DNA of 45,244 bases from Pseudomonadota bacterium (GCA_019352115.1 JABBNW010000008.1:1-45244), one strand, 5' to 3'; shown: positions 32,316 to 39,009, counted from the first letter of the stretch. Program-made: numbers and translations. Notes: generated by a model not told the origin, from the letters alone.

Positions 32316-33376
32316 CGAAACGCCCCCAGCACGTCGTTGAAATCCTTCCCCAGCGGGCTGCGCGCCACGCGCACGCTGCGGCCCGCTTCCAGGTGCAGCT
32401 CCACGGCGCGCTGCAACTGCCGCTGCGCCGTGGGCTTGGCATCGTTGTCCGCCGCCAGGATCACGGTGCGGATCTGCGGCGGCAGCGCGACCCGGCCGAG
32501 GTTGCCGAGCGCCACCGCCGCGATCACCCGCAGCTCCGGGCACGCCAGCGCGATCGACAGGCAGGTCTCGATCCCTTCCCCGATCACCACCGTTTCGCCC
32601 TCCGGCGCCTGCCCGATCGCTTTGCGCGACGCCCCGCGCCACAGCGCGATCGCGCCCCCGCCGACGAAACCGAGCGACATCTTCGCCGGTTCGATCGGCG
32701 CCTTCGTCACCCGCCCATCCCGGCATTCCAGCCAGGTGCGATGTGTGCCGAGATATTCACCGTCCGCCGGCCGCGTGATCGCCGCCACGAGCGCGGGAAA
32801 CACGCCGCAGCGCGGGTGCATCAGCCGCGGATGATACCGCAGCGCCCGCGGCTGGCGGCCCAGCAGCGCGAGATCGATCCCCCGCCCAGCCAGATACTCC
32901 GCCGCCGGCGTGCCGCGCAGCACCGGTTCCGCTTCCAGCCACACCCGCTGCGCCGCGCGCCGGCGACCGGCCTCTTCCGCGACATCCTCGGCCGTCGCGG
33001 CCCGCGCCACCGGCGGCTGTGGGGTCGTACGCGCGGGTGCGGCGCGATCGAGGGCTACGCCCGCATCCTGCGCCGCCGCGGCGACGGCCGCCGGGAAATC
33101 CAGCCGTTGCGAGGCCATCAGGTAGCCGAACACGTCGCCATGCGCGCCGCAGCCGAAGCAGTGATAGTGGTCGCGGTAGACGGCGAAGCTCGGCGTGCGT
33201 TCGTCATGGAACGGGCAGCAACCGGTCCAGTCGCGGCCCGAACGCGCTAGCTTGACGTGCCGGCCGATCAGCGCGGGCAACGGCAGGCGCTGGCGGATTT
33301 CACCGAGCAGGGATTCGGGGAATCGCTCCGGCTTGCGGTGGCCGGGCGACGGTGCGGCGACCGGAGCGGCGTGCAT
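32312..33376 (-). CDS. CHC2 zinc-finger/Toprim DNA primase
   Basis: 354 aa. The CHC2 zinc ribbon uses Cys54, His57, Cys73 and Cys76 (CPFHDERTPSF, then YHCFGCGAHGD). The Toprim domain carries Glu267 in GEGIE (266-270) and the DND triplet at 310-312. It makes RNA primers for phage replication, with the ATPase two genes downstream as probable helicase. It is a minimal primase lacking the DnaB-binding domain of DnaG. Its ATG lies 2 bp after the upstream TAG, and its TGA overlaps the next ATG. Confidence 0.92.
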   Translation of the reverse strand: MHAAPVAAPSPGHRKPERFPESLLGEIRQRLPLPALIGRHVKLARSGRDWTGCCPFHDERTPSFAVYRDHYHCFGCGAHGDVFGYLMASQRLDFPAAVAAAAQDAGVALDRAAPARTTPQPPVARAATAEDVAEEAGRRRAAQRVWLEAEPVLRGTPAAEYLAGRGIDLALLGRQPRALRYHPRLMHPRCGVFPALVAAITRPADGEYLGTHRTWLECRDGRVTKAPIEPAKMSLGFVGGGAIALWRGASRKAIGQAPEGETVVIGEGIETCLSIALACPELRVIAAVALGNLGRVALPPQIRTVILAADNDAKPTAQRQLQRAVELHLEAGRSVRVARSPLGKDFNDVLGAFR

Positions 33377-33378
33377 CG

Positions 33379-34215
33379 CTATGCCGACAGACGCGCGTCG
33401 GGCAGCGCGCGCGACGGGCCGCGCCCAGCGATGATACGGAACGGCGGCAGCCCGAATTCCGCGCGGCGCGCGTTCACCGCGGCCAGATCGTCGTCTTCGT
33501 CCGCCACGCCGAGCGTCACGCCGTGCCGCGCGCCCCAGTCCATCGCGGCGCGCCAGTCGGACTCCGCCACGCCCACGCGCGCGGCCTCGGCGCCGAGCTG
33601 CGCGGCGACGGCGGACGGCGCGGCGTCGCGCAGTGCCCGCTGTCGGTGCCACCATACCATGAAGCCCGCGGGACGCTTCGCGCCCAACAGACTGGCACGC
33701 GCAGACAGCGTGTTCGCGTGCGCCGGGATCGGCAGGCCCGGCATGGCCGCCAACTCGGCGCGCACGACCGCTTCCGTGACGAACTGGGTCCAACGCTTGG
33801 CCAGGTGCGCGTCGCGCTTTCCGGTCCAGACGTGCTGCGGCGTTTCCTCCCGCGAAAAAGCCGCCCGCGACCCGTCCGAAGACGCGGCCGCGGGCGCAGG
33901 TGGGGAGGAAACGTCCAAGGCCCGCGAGACGCCGGCGGGCGCGGCCTGCGCCGGCGCGTCGGGCGCCGGCGAAGCTGGGGAACGATCGGCGAGGGCATCA
34001 AGCCGCGCCTGGGTGACCGCAACGTCATCGCGCACCGGCCGCGCGGCGACCGCAACCGCCTCGGCGCAGCCCAGCAGCACGGTGCCGAACCGGTGCAACA
34101 AGGTGCCGAGCGTGCGCAGCGCCGCCGCTTCCTCCGGCGTCAGATCGATCGCCGTGATGGCGCGCAGCACGTCGATCTGCGCCACGATGCCGCCGATCGG
34201 ATCGGGTGCGCTCAT
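33379..34215 (-). CDS. hypothetical replication-operon protein
   Basis: 278 aa. Residues 1-70 are helical (LTPEEAAALRTLGTLLHRFG). A low-complexity Ala/Pro/Ser linker follows at about 80-125. The C-terminal half is basic and folded-looking: WTQFVTEAVVRAELAAMPGL, then GAKRPAGFMVWWHRQRALRD and GLPPFRII. No family is recognised. Coupling between GcrA (ATGA) and the primase suggests a role in replication or regulation. The W-W-H-R-Q-R segment could bind nucleic acid, but this is a guess. Confidence 0.6.
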   Translation of the reverse strand: MSAPDPIGGIVAQIDVLRAITAIDLTPEEAAALRTLGTLLHRFGTVLLGCAEAVAVAARPVRDDVAVTQARLDALADRSPASPAPDAPAQAAPAGVSRALDVSSPPAPAAASSDGSRAAFSREETPQHVWTGKRDAHLAKRWTQFVTEAVVRAELAAMPGLPIPAHANTLSARASLLGAKRPAGFMVWWHRQRALRDAAPSAVAAQLGAEAARVGVAESDWRAAMDWGARHGVTLGVADEDDDLAAVNARRAEFGLPPFRIIAGRGPSRALPDARLSA

Positions 34216-34784
34216 TCGGCGGCTGCCAGGGTCGCGACCACGGTGGACGCGCGCGTCACGTGCCGGGTGAGAAACACCGCCGCATGGACCAGGCAGTAGG
34301 AGCACAAGCGATCGCGCCGCGGCTTGCCGCAATAGACATCCCGCGGATCCATGCCGGGCTTGAACGGCTGCAGCACGGCCTCACACCCGCGTCCGCCGGG
34401 GGCGTAGACGATCAGCGGGGGCGATTCGACCGCGCGCGGCGCGTCCGGCCGCGTCAGGCGGACCTCGGGCGCAGACGCGGGCTGCGGGCGAACCGGCGCC
34501 GCACTCAGCCGCGCGGCGCGCGGCGGCGCGGCCGGCCTGACAGCCCGTGCCGACGCGATCGGCCGTGGGGACGCACGCATGGGGCGCACAACGCCCGCGC
34601 CGCCGATCCCCTCGCGCCGGATCGGCGACGGCCGCGCCGGCAGGTCCAGGCGATGCGCCTTCCCGACGATGGCGCATTTGGAAACACCGAGGCGCCGGCC
34701 GATTTCCGCGGTCGGAAGATCCTCCGTCCAGAGTGCCCGCAGCCGCGCGATGGCAGAATCGTCCCAGTCGAAATTTCCGCTCAC
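34212..34784 (-). CDS. gcrA: phage-encoded GcrA family cell-cycle regulator
   Basis: 190 aa. The N-terminal domain (WDDSAIARLRALWTEDLPTA, then EIGRRLGVSKCAIVGKAHRL) is the GcrA helix-turn-helix; the W-x-x-x-x-x-x-x-L-x-x-L-W start and GKAHRL end are diagnostic. The C-terminus has the usual Cys/His cluster (YCGKPRRDRLCSYCLVHAAV). Host GcrA in alphaproteobacteria recruits sigma-70 RNA polymerase to promoters marked by CcrM methylation. A phage copy could redirect S-phase transcription or drive phage genes. The middle is a long Ala/Pro/Arg linker. The GTG start overlaps the previous TGA (GTGA). Confidence 0.87.
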   Translation of the reverse strand: MSGNFDWDDSAIARLRALWTEDLPTAEIGRRLGVSKCAIVGKAHRLDLPARPSPIRREGIGGAGVVRPMRASPRPIASARAVRPAAPPRAARLSAAPVRPQPASAPEVRLTRPDAPRAVESPPLIVYAPGGRGCEAVLQPFKPGMDPRDVYCGKPRRDRLCSYCLVHAAVFLTRHVTRASTVVATLAAAE

Positions 34785-35317
34785 GGCATGATCCCCCTCG
34801 GTGCGTCCACGGTGCGCAGCACCGCGCCGCTGGCGCACAGCACCACCACCCGTTGCCCGCGATACTGTTTCATGGTGCCCGACCACAGGCGGATGTCGCC
34901 GCGCCGTTGCAACGCCAGGAACGCGGATTGCAGGCCCCGGATGTCCGGCAGCCCGACCGAGCGGCCGAGCGCGCCCATCGGCGGCAGCAGCCAGTCGCCC
35001 AGCGCCGCGATCTTCCGCAGCCGGGCCAGCAGCCGCTCGGGCGCCGCGCCTGAGGCTGCCGCTGAGGCTTCCCCTGGGGCCGCGCCGTCCAGCGCCTGGG
35101 CCGCCACGCCGCCGCCGGCGCGAATGACCGCCGCGAGCGACAACGGCGCACCGCGCGGCGCCAGGAACGCAATGCGCGGGCCTTCCGGCGTTGCCCGGCC
35201 GAGCGTGTAGCCGGTCGCGGTGCGCACCTGGTTGGCGACCTGTTGCGCCGGCGGCGGATGCCCGGTCGGGACGGTGTAGGGTGTGCAGGAGCGCCGCCGC
35301 GGCGCGTCAAACGGCAT
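34781..35317 (-). CDS. hypothetical protein with winged-helix-like C-terminus
   Basis: 178 aa, no named family. The N-terminal part includes YTVPTGHPPPAQQVANQVRT and GPRIAFLAPRGAPLSLAAVI. An Ala/Gly linker follows. The C-terminal 85 residues (RLLARLRKIAALGDWLLPPM, then DIRGLQSAFLALQRRGDIRL) look like a winged helix-turn-helix, with helices followed by an RGDIRLW wing-like turn. It overlaps the 71-aa gene by 11 bp and couples to gcrA by GTGA. Regulatory or replication function is inferred from position. Confidence 0.55.
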   Translation of the reverse strand: MPFDAPRRRSCTPYTVPTGHPPPAQQVANQVRTATGYTLGRATPEGPRIAFLAPRGAPLSLAAVIRAGGGVAAQALDGAAPGEASAAASGAAPERLLARLRKIAALGDWLLPPMGALGRSVGLPDIRGLQSAFLALQRRGDIRLWSGTMKQYRGQRVVVLCASGAVLRTVDAPRGIMP

Positions 35318-35522
35318 GGCGGCGGCGCTCCTGCAGGATGATCTCCAGCTCAATCATCGCGCTGACTGCCGCGACGCGGAGCGTCGGGAGCGGGATGTCC
35401 GACCCACCCTCCGGCATCAATTCGCCGAACGGCGTTCTGAAAGACCTATAGGCGCTGTGCAGCACGGCATTCTTCAAGGCCGGGTGCTTGGCGCACCACA
35501 GAGCGATCTCCGCTGTCTTCAT
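35307..35522 (-). CDS. hypothetical 71-aa protein
   Basis: It encodes KTAEIALWCAKHPALKNAVL, a helical N-terminus, then FGELMPEGGSDIPLPTLRVA and a basic, Gln-rich end. The ATG overlaps the CII-like gene's TGA (ATGA), and the end overlaps the next gene by 11 bp. No family is recognised. The coupling on both sides and consistent codon use support translation. Confidence 0.6.
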   Translation of the reverse strand: MKTAEIALWCAKHPALKNAVLHSAYRSFRTPFGELMPEGGSDIPLPTLRVAAVSAMIELEIILQERRRHAV

Positions 35523-36019
35523 GGCCGCGGCACCCGGCGATCATCCGCCCCCGCGCCGGGGCGCGCGAACAGCAGCATCCGGGTCTCCGTCGCGACCCTT
35601 GCGACCTCGTCCAGCTCGCGGACAAGCGCGTCGCGCTCCGCATCGGTCGGCTCCGCGCGCCCCAGCGCGCTGGCGGCGGTGGCGAACAGCGCCGCCACGT
35701 CGCGGCCGATTTCCGCGAGCTTCACCGACAAATCGCCCGCACCACGCGGCGCCACCGGCACCAGCAGGTAGCCCTGCGCGCGGGCGAGCGCCGCGGTGAC
35801 CAGCGGGGTGCCGCCTACCGTTTCGGCATCCATCACGACGTCGATCGGCGCGAACCGATCGCCGTAAACGTTGCCGTATTGCGATACGAGCGTGAGGTTG
35901 ACCCGCGTGCAGGCTGCGACGGCTTCGACGCCGCCGACGTCCTGCACCAGGCACTTCCAGGCGGTCTTGAGCGCGTTGTAGGCGACAGGCGCATGCGGAC
36001 GCTGCACTGAGAGCCTCAC
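35519..36019 (-). CDS. CII-like phage regulatory protein (CP76 family)
   Basis: 166 aa from GTG 36019. AYNALKTAWKCLVQDVGGVE, then NLTLVSQYGN and FAPIDVVMDAETVGGTPLVT, followed by ARAQGYLLVP, match the CP76/CII-type regulator family that controls the lysis-lysogeny choice or early transcription. It lies second in the early minus-strand operon, which runs from the Cro-like promoter. Two starts are plausible: GTG 36019, which overlaps the TGA of a 25-codon ORF (GTGA), and GTG 36007, which has GAGG 6 bases upstream. The helix-turn-helix lies near the N-terminus. Confidence 0.8.
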   Translation of the reverse strand: MRLSVQRPHAPVAYNALKTAWKCLVQDVGGVEAVAACTRVNLTLVSQYGNVYGDRFAPIDVVMDAETVGGTPLVTAALARAQGYLLVPVAPRGAGDLSVKLAEIGRDVAALFATAASALGRAEPTDAERDALVRELDEVARVATETRMLLFARPGAGADDRRVPRP

Positions 36020-36093
36020 TTTCCCGAGGGGTGGGGGGATTTTACGTGACGGACGGATGGCGACGGCTGAAACGAGCGCGGTGGACGCATCAT
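36016..36093 (-). CDS. 25-codon micro-ORF between the cupin and CII-like genes
   Basis: The ORF encodes MMRPPRSFQPSPSVRHVKSP plus 5 residues, basic and Pro-rich. Its ATG overlaps the cupin gene's TGA (ATGA), and its TGA overlaps GTG 36019 of the CII-like gene (GTGA). The double overlap suggests a relay cistron. The peptide does not look folded. Confidence 0.35.
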   Translation of the reverse strand: MMRPPRSFQPSPSVRHVKSPHPSGK

Positions 36094-36581
36094 TCACACC
36101 CCCGACCGACCGTGTTGCCGCCCGGCGTATCCGCGACGAAATCCTGCCAGCGACGCCAGCCGTTCGGGCAGTGAAAGCCCCAGGCGCGCACCCGCGGGCC
36201 GGTGATGAACAAGGTCCGGACCGGCTGCGGCCGACGATTGCGGGTCAGCAGCTCCACCCGGTGCGCCGCGCGCGGGCCGCGGGCGGTGACCTGGCCCGTG
36301 TCGCGCAGGAAGGCCGGGGCGCCGGCGACGTGTTCGATGTAGCGGCCATCCAGAATGACCGAGAGGCTGGGCCACGGATGATCGTGCAGCGCGCGATCGT
36401 CGTCGCTGCGCAGGAAATGATGGACATACAGGTTGAACAGCGGGTTGCGCGGGATCAGCCACCAGCGGCGCAGATAAGGATCGTCCGCGGTGCCGATGAC
36501 GAAGTCCGGATCGCGGCGCCAGGCGGTGCGGCGCAGCAGGTGGCCGAGCAGCCAGCGGCAGGTGCGGGGCGACAGTTTCAT
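36090..36581 (-). CDS. cupin-fold protein of unknown function
   Basis: 163 aa. LFNLYVHHFLRSDDDRALHD followed by HPWPSLSVILDGRYIEH and AAHRVELL, then RTLFITGPRVRAWGF, gives the two-motif beta-barrel pattern of small cupins. The possible metal ligands are His in HDH and the later His in AAHRVEL. It is the first clearly supported gene of the leftward early operon. CCGGGGGGA lies 8 bases before the ATG. The enzymatic role is unknown, and similar proteins occur in phages without known function. Confidence 0.68.
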   Translation of the reverse strand: MKLSPRTCRWLLGHLLRRTAWRRDPDFVIGTADDPYLRRWWLIPRNPLFNLYVHHFLRSDDDRALHDHPWPSLSVILDGRYIEHVAGAPAFLRDTGQVTARGPRAAHRVELLTRNRRPQPVRTLFITGPRVRAWGFHCPNGWRRWQDFVADTPGGNTVGRGCE

Positions 36582-36603
36582 GGTGCGTTTCCCCCCGGCA
36601 TGG

Positions 36604-36804
36604 TCAGAACGCCGGCAACGGACGGCAGCACAGGGCGGCCGCGGTTTCGTCAACCAGAACAACCGCGGACAGCGAGTATTCACGCCCCGCTACATGCTGC
36701 CGGTCTCCTACACAGCCAGCTTTCCGGAACGCTGCGCAGTGCGGGTCTGGCGCCCGATGACACACCGCACAGCGGGGGGAGGACGCATTGACGGGGGTGT
36801 CCAT
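36604..36804 (-). CDS. possible 66-aa Cys-rich protein
   Basis: The ORF starts MDTPVNASSPRCAVCHRAPD and continues with PHCAAFRKAGCVGDRQ; C-x2-C-H and nearby Cys/His could bind zinc. It ends 22 bp before the cupin start. The ribosome-binding site is weak (GGGGTCGG region). It shares its DNA with the promoter region of the plus-strand cargo genes. Coding status is uncertain; it is listed because its frame is the only protein-like one in this 350-bp stretch. Confidence 0.3.
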   Translation of the reverse strand: MDTPVNASSPRCAVCHRAPDPHCAAFRKAGCVGDRQHVAGREYSLSAVVLVDETAAALCCRPLPAF

Positions 36805-36822
36805 GGTCAGACCGACCCCGGC

Positions 36823-36875
36823 GGGGCAACAATGCCGCGGCCGCACGGACGCGGCCGGAACGGGAGGCGGACATG
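36823..36875 (+). promoter_or_regulatory. leader copy 1 of the cargo cassette
   Basis: GGGCAACAATGCCGC (from 36824), containing the inverted repeat GGCA-ACAA-TGCC, is followed after a variable spacer by GGAACGGGAGGCGG (36857-36870) and an ATG (36873). The same two blocks precede the next plus-strand gene at 37292-37334. The second block contains a strong Shine-Dalgarno sequence. The first could be an operator, a -10-like element (AACAAT) or the base of an RNA hairpin. Confidence 0.7.
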
Positions 36876-36926
36876 AGCGCGCGGGAGAACAGCAAGCACC
36901 CCTGGGCCGGCGCCGGCGGGAAGTAG
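36873..36926 (+). CDS. 17-codon ORF in the cargo leader
   Basis: The ORF encodes MSARENSKHPWAGAGGK. GGGAGGCGG lies just before its ATG, the best ribosome-binding site in this region, and its TAG is 4 bp before the next ATG. It occupies the same position relative to leader copy 1 as the WYL-like gene does to leader copy 2. It may be a leader peptide or the remnant of a larger cargo gene. Confidence 0.45.
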   Translation: MSARENSKHPWAGAGGK

Positions 36927-36930
36927 CAAC

Positions 36931-37242
36931 ATGGCCCGTTCAGTCATGGTGCTGCCCTGGGTCACCCGCGGGCACTACGGGCGGCTGCGGGAGATCGCGA
37001 CCGACGCGGAGATTCTCCCGCAGCGTTACGACCAGTGGCTCAAGCGCGCGGAGGAATTCGAGAACAATGTCCACGGTGGGGGAATCTGGACCCTGCGCGT
37101 GTATTTCGATCCGGAGGACTTCTTCCGCTGGGCAATGGCCCGGGGCGTGCGGCTCGACATACATGCGCGAAAGCGGTTCTGCGAGGAGATCGCCGCGCAG
37201 CGGAACGCTGCAGAGGAGGGAGAAGCCACCGAGGGGACCTGA
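36931..37242 (+). CDS. hypothetical cargo protein
   Basis: 103 aa, no family recognised. It contains RLREIATDAEILPQRYDQWL, KRAEEFENN and YFDPEDFFRWAMARGVRLDI, a helical, charged protein. GGGAAG precedes the ATG. It reads rightward, against the early lytic operon on the other strand. After its stop lies a copy of the 20-bp element that also ends the next cargo gene. It is probably an accessory gene expressed from the prophage. Confidence 0.65.
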   Translation: MARSVMVLPWVTRGHYGRLREIATDAEILPQRYDQWLKRAEEFENNVHGGGIWTLRVYFDPEDFFRWAMARGVRLDIHARKRFCEEIAAQRNAAEEGEATEGT

Positions 37243-37262
37243 CATCAGGCCGCCTCCGCCTG
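37243..37262. repeat. cassette tail copy 1
   Basis: CATCAGGCCGCCTCCGCCTG matches 38280-38299 with one mismatch. At the second location it forms the last codons of the Cro-like gene. Here it is an orphan copy following the first cargo gene. Confidence 0.75.
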
Positions 37263-37291
37263 GGCTGACGCTTTCCGGGACGCCAGCGATC

Positions 37292-37334
37292 GGGCAACAA
37301 TGCCGCCGTCGAATAGGAACGGGAGGCGGCAATG
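37292..37334 (+). promoter_or_regulatory. leader copy 2 of the cargo cassette
   Basis: GGGCAACAATGCCGCC (37292-37307), a shorter spacer, then GGAACGGGAGGCGG (37316-37329) and ATG (37332). The two blocks are almost identical to copy 1, while the spacers differ in sequence and length. This suggests selection or recent copying of the blocks. Confidence 0.7.
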
Positions 37335-38285
37335 CGAACGTTGGGACGGTGGATTGCTCGACTGGCGGGGGCGGCGCTGACGCTGTTCGGGATAATCGGG
37401 GTCATTGTGACCCTGACCGCCGCCCCATCCGACAAGAACGTGCCCCCGCTGTGGTTCGGACTGGCGATCGCGGTCGTCGGCGCGTTGCTGCTCCGAGCCG
37501 GACGCCGCCGGCGGCCTACCGATGCAAGTGCGATCATGGCCACGCCGCAGCTCGCGGCGCCCAGCCCGTGGAGCGATCCCGCTGCACCCGTTGTTGGACC
37601 GCCCGAGGCATCCCTCCCGCCGCCGACGCCCGAACCAGTGGCGCGGGCTGCGGCATTTCGGCCGGGTCCCGACGAGCAGGACCTTACGCTGCCGCTGGAC
37701 CTGCACCTGACCTTGCAGACCACCTCGGCGTGGACCGAATTCGATCAGCCGATCATCCGTGGGATCGCCTTCCCGGACGGCTCCGTGACGGCGACCGCCA
37801 TCCAGGAGGGGCACAACCCGGGAAAGAAGCCATCCCGCACCAAACTGACGCGGGACATGACGATCGACGGGGGCACACAGGGGTACGACCGCTGTTGCGT
37901 CGGGCTGTTGCGGCAGGTGGGCGTGGAGGCGCCCGTGCGCCTGCCGCATCCGATCGCCTACGACACCAGCGGCAAGGCTGGTCGGCCGGTCGGACAAGTC
38001 ACTGCCGAGGCAATCATCGACTATACCGACCGGCACTTCCAACACAGCGAGCGGCGCATCACCATCCTGGGGTTCGAACCGATCGGGCAGCACGGCCATA
38101 CGGACGACGTGATCTTCCATGCCTGGTGCTGGCAGGCGCAGGGCTATCGGACGTTCTTCCTGACGCGGATCAAGTCGATTCTGGATCCCACCACAAAGCA
38201 GCGGCTTCATTCGGTCGAATGGACGTGGGCCAAAGCCGGTATCAAGTTCCCGCCCGGCGAAAAGCTGAGCCTGCGCTGGCATTAG
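37332..38285 (+). CDS. membrane-anchored protein with WYL-like C-terminal domain
   Basis: 317 aa. Two hydrophobic helices (residues about 11-30 and 39-55, with a short loop) are followed by an Arg-rich stop-transfer (RRRR, 58-61) and a Pro/Ala-rich linker (about 70-105). The soluble part has a central region and a segment at about 224-290: AEAIIDYTDRHFQHSERRIT, then HAWCWQAQGYRTFFLTRIKS. This follows the WYL pattern (I-x-Y-x-x-x-x-x-x-x-x-R-x-I, then hydrophobic-A-x-C-x-x-x-x-x-R-x-F-x-x-x-R-I). WYL domains usually sense ligands or nucleic acid in transcription factors. A membrane-tethered, HTH-less version is unusual. Its TAG overlaps the Cro-like gene's stop (convergent). Superinfection exclusion or defence is a plausible but unproven role. 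Confidence 0.68.
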   Translation: MRTLGRWIARLAGAALTLFGIIGVIVTLTAAPSDKNVPPLWFGLAIAVVGALLLRAGRRRRPTDASAIMATPQLAAPSPWSDPAAPVVGPPEASLPPPTPEPVARAAAFRPGPDEQDLTLPLDLHLTLQTTSAWTEFDQPIIRGIAFPDGSVTATAIQEGHNPGKKPSRTKLTRDMTIDGGTQGYDRCCVGLLRQVGVEAPVRLPHPIAYDTSGKAGRPVGQVTAEAIIDYTDRHFQHSERRITILGFEPIGQHGHTDDVIFHAWCWQAQGYRTFFLTRIKSILDPTTKQRLHSVEWTWAKAGIKFPPGEKLSLRWH

Positions 38286-38299
38286 GCCGCCTCCGCCTG
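38280..38299. repeat. cassette tail copy 2 (3' end of the Cro-like gene)
   Basis: CATTAGGCCGCCTCCGCCTG encodes, on the minus strand, the terminal QAEAA and stop of the Cro-like protein, and on the plus strand the stop of the WYL-like gene. It is paired with 37243-37262. Confidence 0.75.
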
Positions 38300-38515
38300 C
38301 TGCGACCGGAGGCCGTAGGAAGAGGTGACGCTCGCGGCCAGATCATTGGCGCTAACTTGGCCGCCGGTCGCGATACGGATGCGCTCGATAACCGCGGGCC
38401 GCGGCATACGCTCACCGTTCAAGTACCGGTGGACGGCTTGCACGCTGACCCCAGCGGCCACCGCGAAGGCGGCGACGGAGACATTGTGCTCAGTGAGGTA
38501 TGCTCGAAGCTGCAT
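38282..38515 (-). CDS. Cro-like helix-turn-helix regulator
   Basis: 77 aa. The HTH is VSVAAFAVAAGVSVQAVHRY (residues about 12-31), followed by LNGERMPRPAVIERIRIATG, typical of small XRE/YdaS-like Cro repressors. It is divergent from the CI-like gene across a 95-bp operator region. A TTGACG box (38553-38548) with TGAACT 17 bp downstream brackets operator 1. The leader before its ATG is very short, so the message may be nearly leaderless. It is the expected first gene of the leftward lytic transcript. Confidence 0.85.
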   Translation of the reverse strand: MQLRAYLTEHNVSVAAFAVAAGVSVQAVHRYLNGERMPRPAVIERIRIATGGQVSANDLAASVTSSYGLRSQQAEAA

Positions 38516-38526
38516 CGTGACGCGAG

Positions 38527-38602
38527 TTCACCAGAATGGTGAATTGCCGTCAAGGGCCATTTTCACCGGATTGGCGCTGGCACCCTTCACCAGACCGGCG
38601 AT
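38527..38602. promoter_or_regulatory. CI/Cro operators O1-O3 with divergent promoters
   Basis: O1 TTCACCAGAATGGTGAA (38527-38543) is a perfect 6-bp-arm palindrome. O2 TTCACCGGATTGGCGCT (38562-38578) and O3 TTCACCAGACCGGCGAT (38586-38602) keep the left arm and part of the right. O1 lies between the -35-like TTGACG and -10-like TGAACT of the Cro-like gene; O3 is close to the CI start (38611). Three graded sites between divergent repressor genes is the lambda-type switch arrangement. Confidence 0.8.
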
Positions 38603-38610
38603 CATGCGGC

Positions 38611-38958
38611 ATGGCCAATCGGATCAGAGAGTTGCGGCTGGCGCGAGGTCTCACGCTTGAGCAGGTGGGCGCCAAAGCCGAAACGTCACCTCAGCAGATC
38701 CAGCGCCTTGAGAAGGGTGAGCGTCGCCTAACAGACGACTGGATGCGTCGTGTCGCGCCGGCCCTAGGAGTTGCACCGGCGACGCTTCTGGCGGACACCC
38801 TCCCAGACGCGGACCGCGTCGCACAGAATATCGAGGAGGTTGTCCTCCTGCGGCTCTGGCGCGTCCTCGACCCGAGCGAGAAGCGCTGGATTGCGGCGCT
38901 CGCCCGCGAAAAGGGGATCGAAACTCTCGTCGACAAGCCGAAGAAACGGCCGGCCTGA
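38611..38958 (+). CDS. CI-like XRE family repressor
   Basis: 115 aa. The HTH (RIRELRLARGLTLEQVGAKA, then TSPQQIQRLEKGERRLTDDW) covers residues about 4-45. A short C-terminal helical region (VVLLRLWRVLDPSEKRWIAA) follows. There is no LexA-type peptidase domain, so induction by RecA cleavage is not expected. The ATG at 38611 lies beside O3, suggesting autoregulation. It probably binds the 17-bp operators both here and at 39010-39062. Confidence 0.85.
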   Translation: MANRIRELRLARGLTLEQVGAKAETSPQQIQRLEKGERRLTDDWMRRVAPALGVAPATLLADTLPDADRVAQNIEEVVLLRLWRVLDPSEKRWIAALAREKGIETLVDKPKKRPA

Positions 38959-39009
38959 CCCCAGGCGCCCCGACGCGGCGCCGCCGCGCGGACGGCCGCT
39001 GGTGAATTC

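Noticed and set aside
37245-38282. 345-codon minus-strand open frame opposite the WYL-like gene
   Set aside because: It is the shadow of the plus-strand gene, which has a strong ribosome-binding site and membrane segments. Its QAEAA ending only reflects the shared tail repeat.
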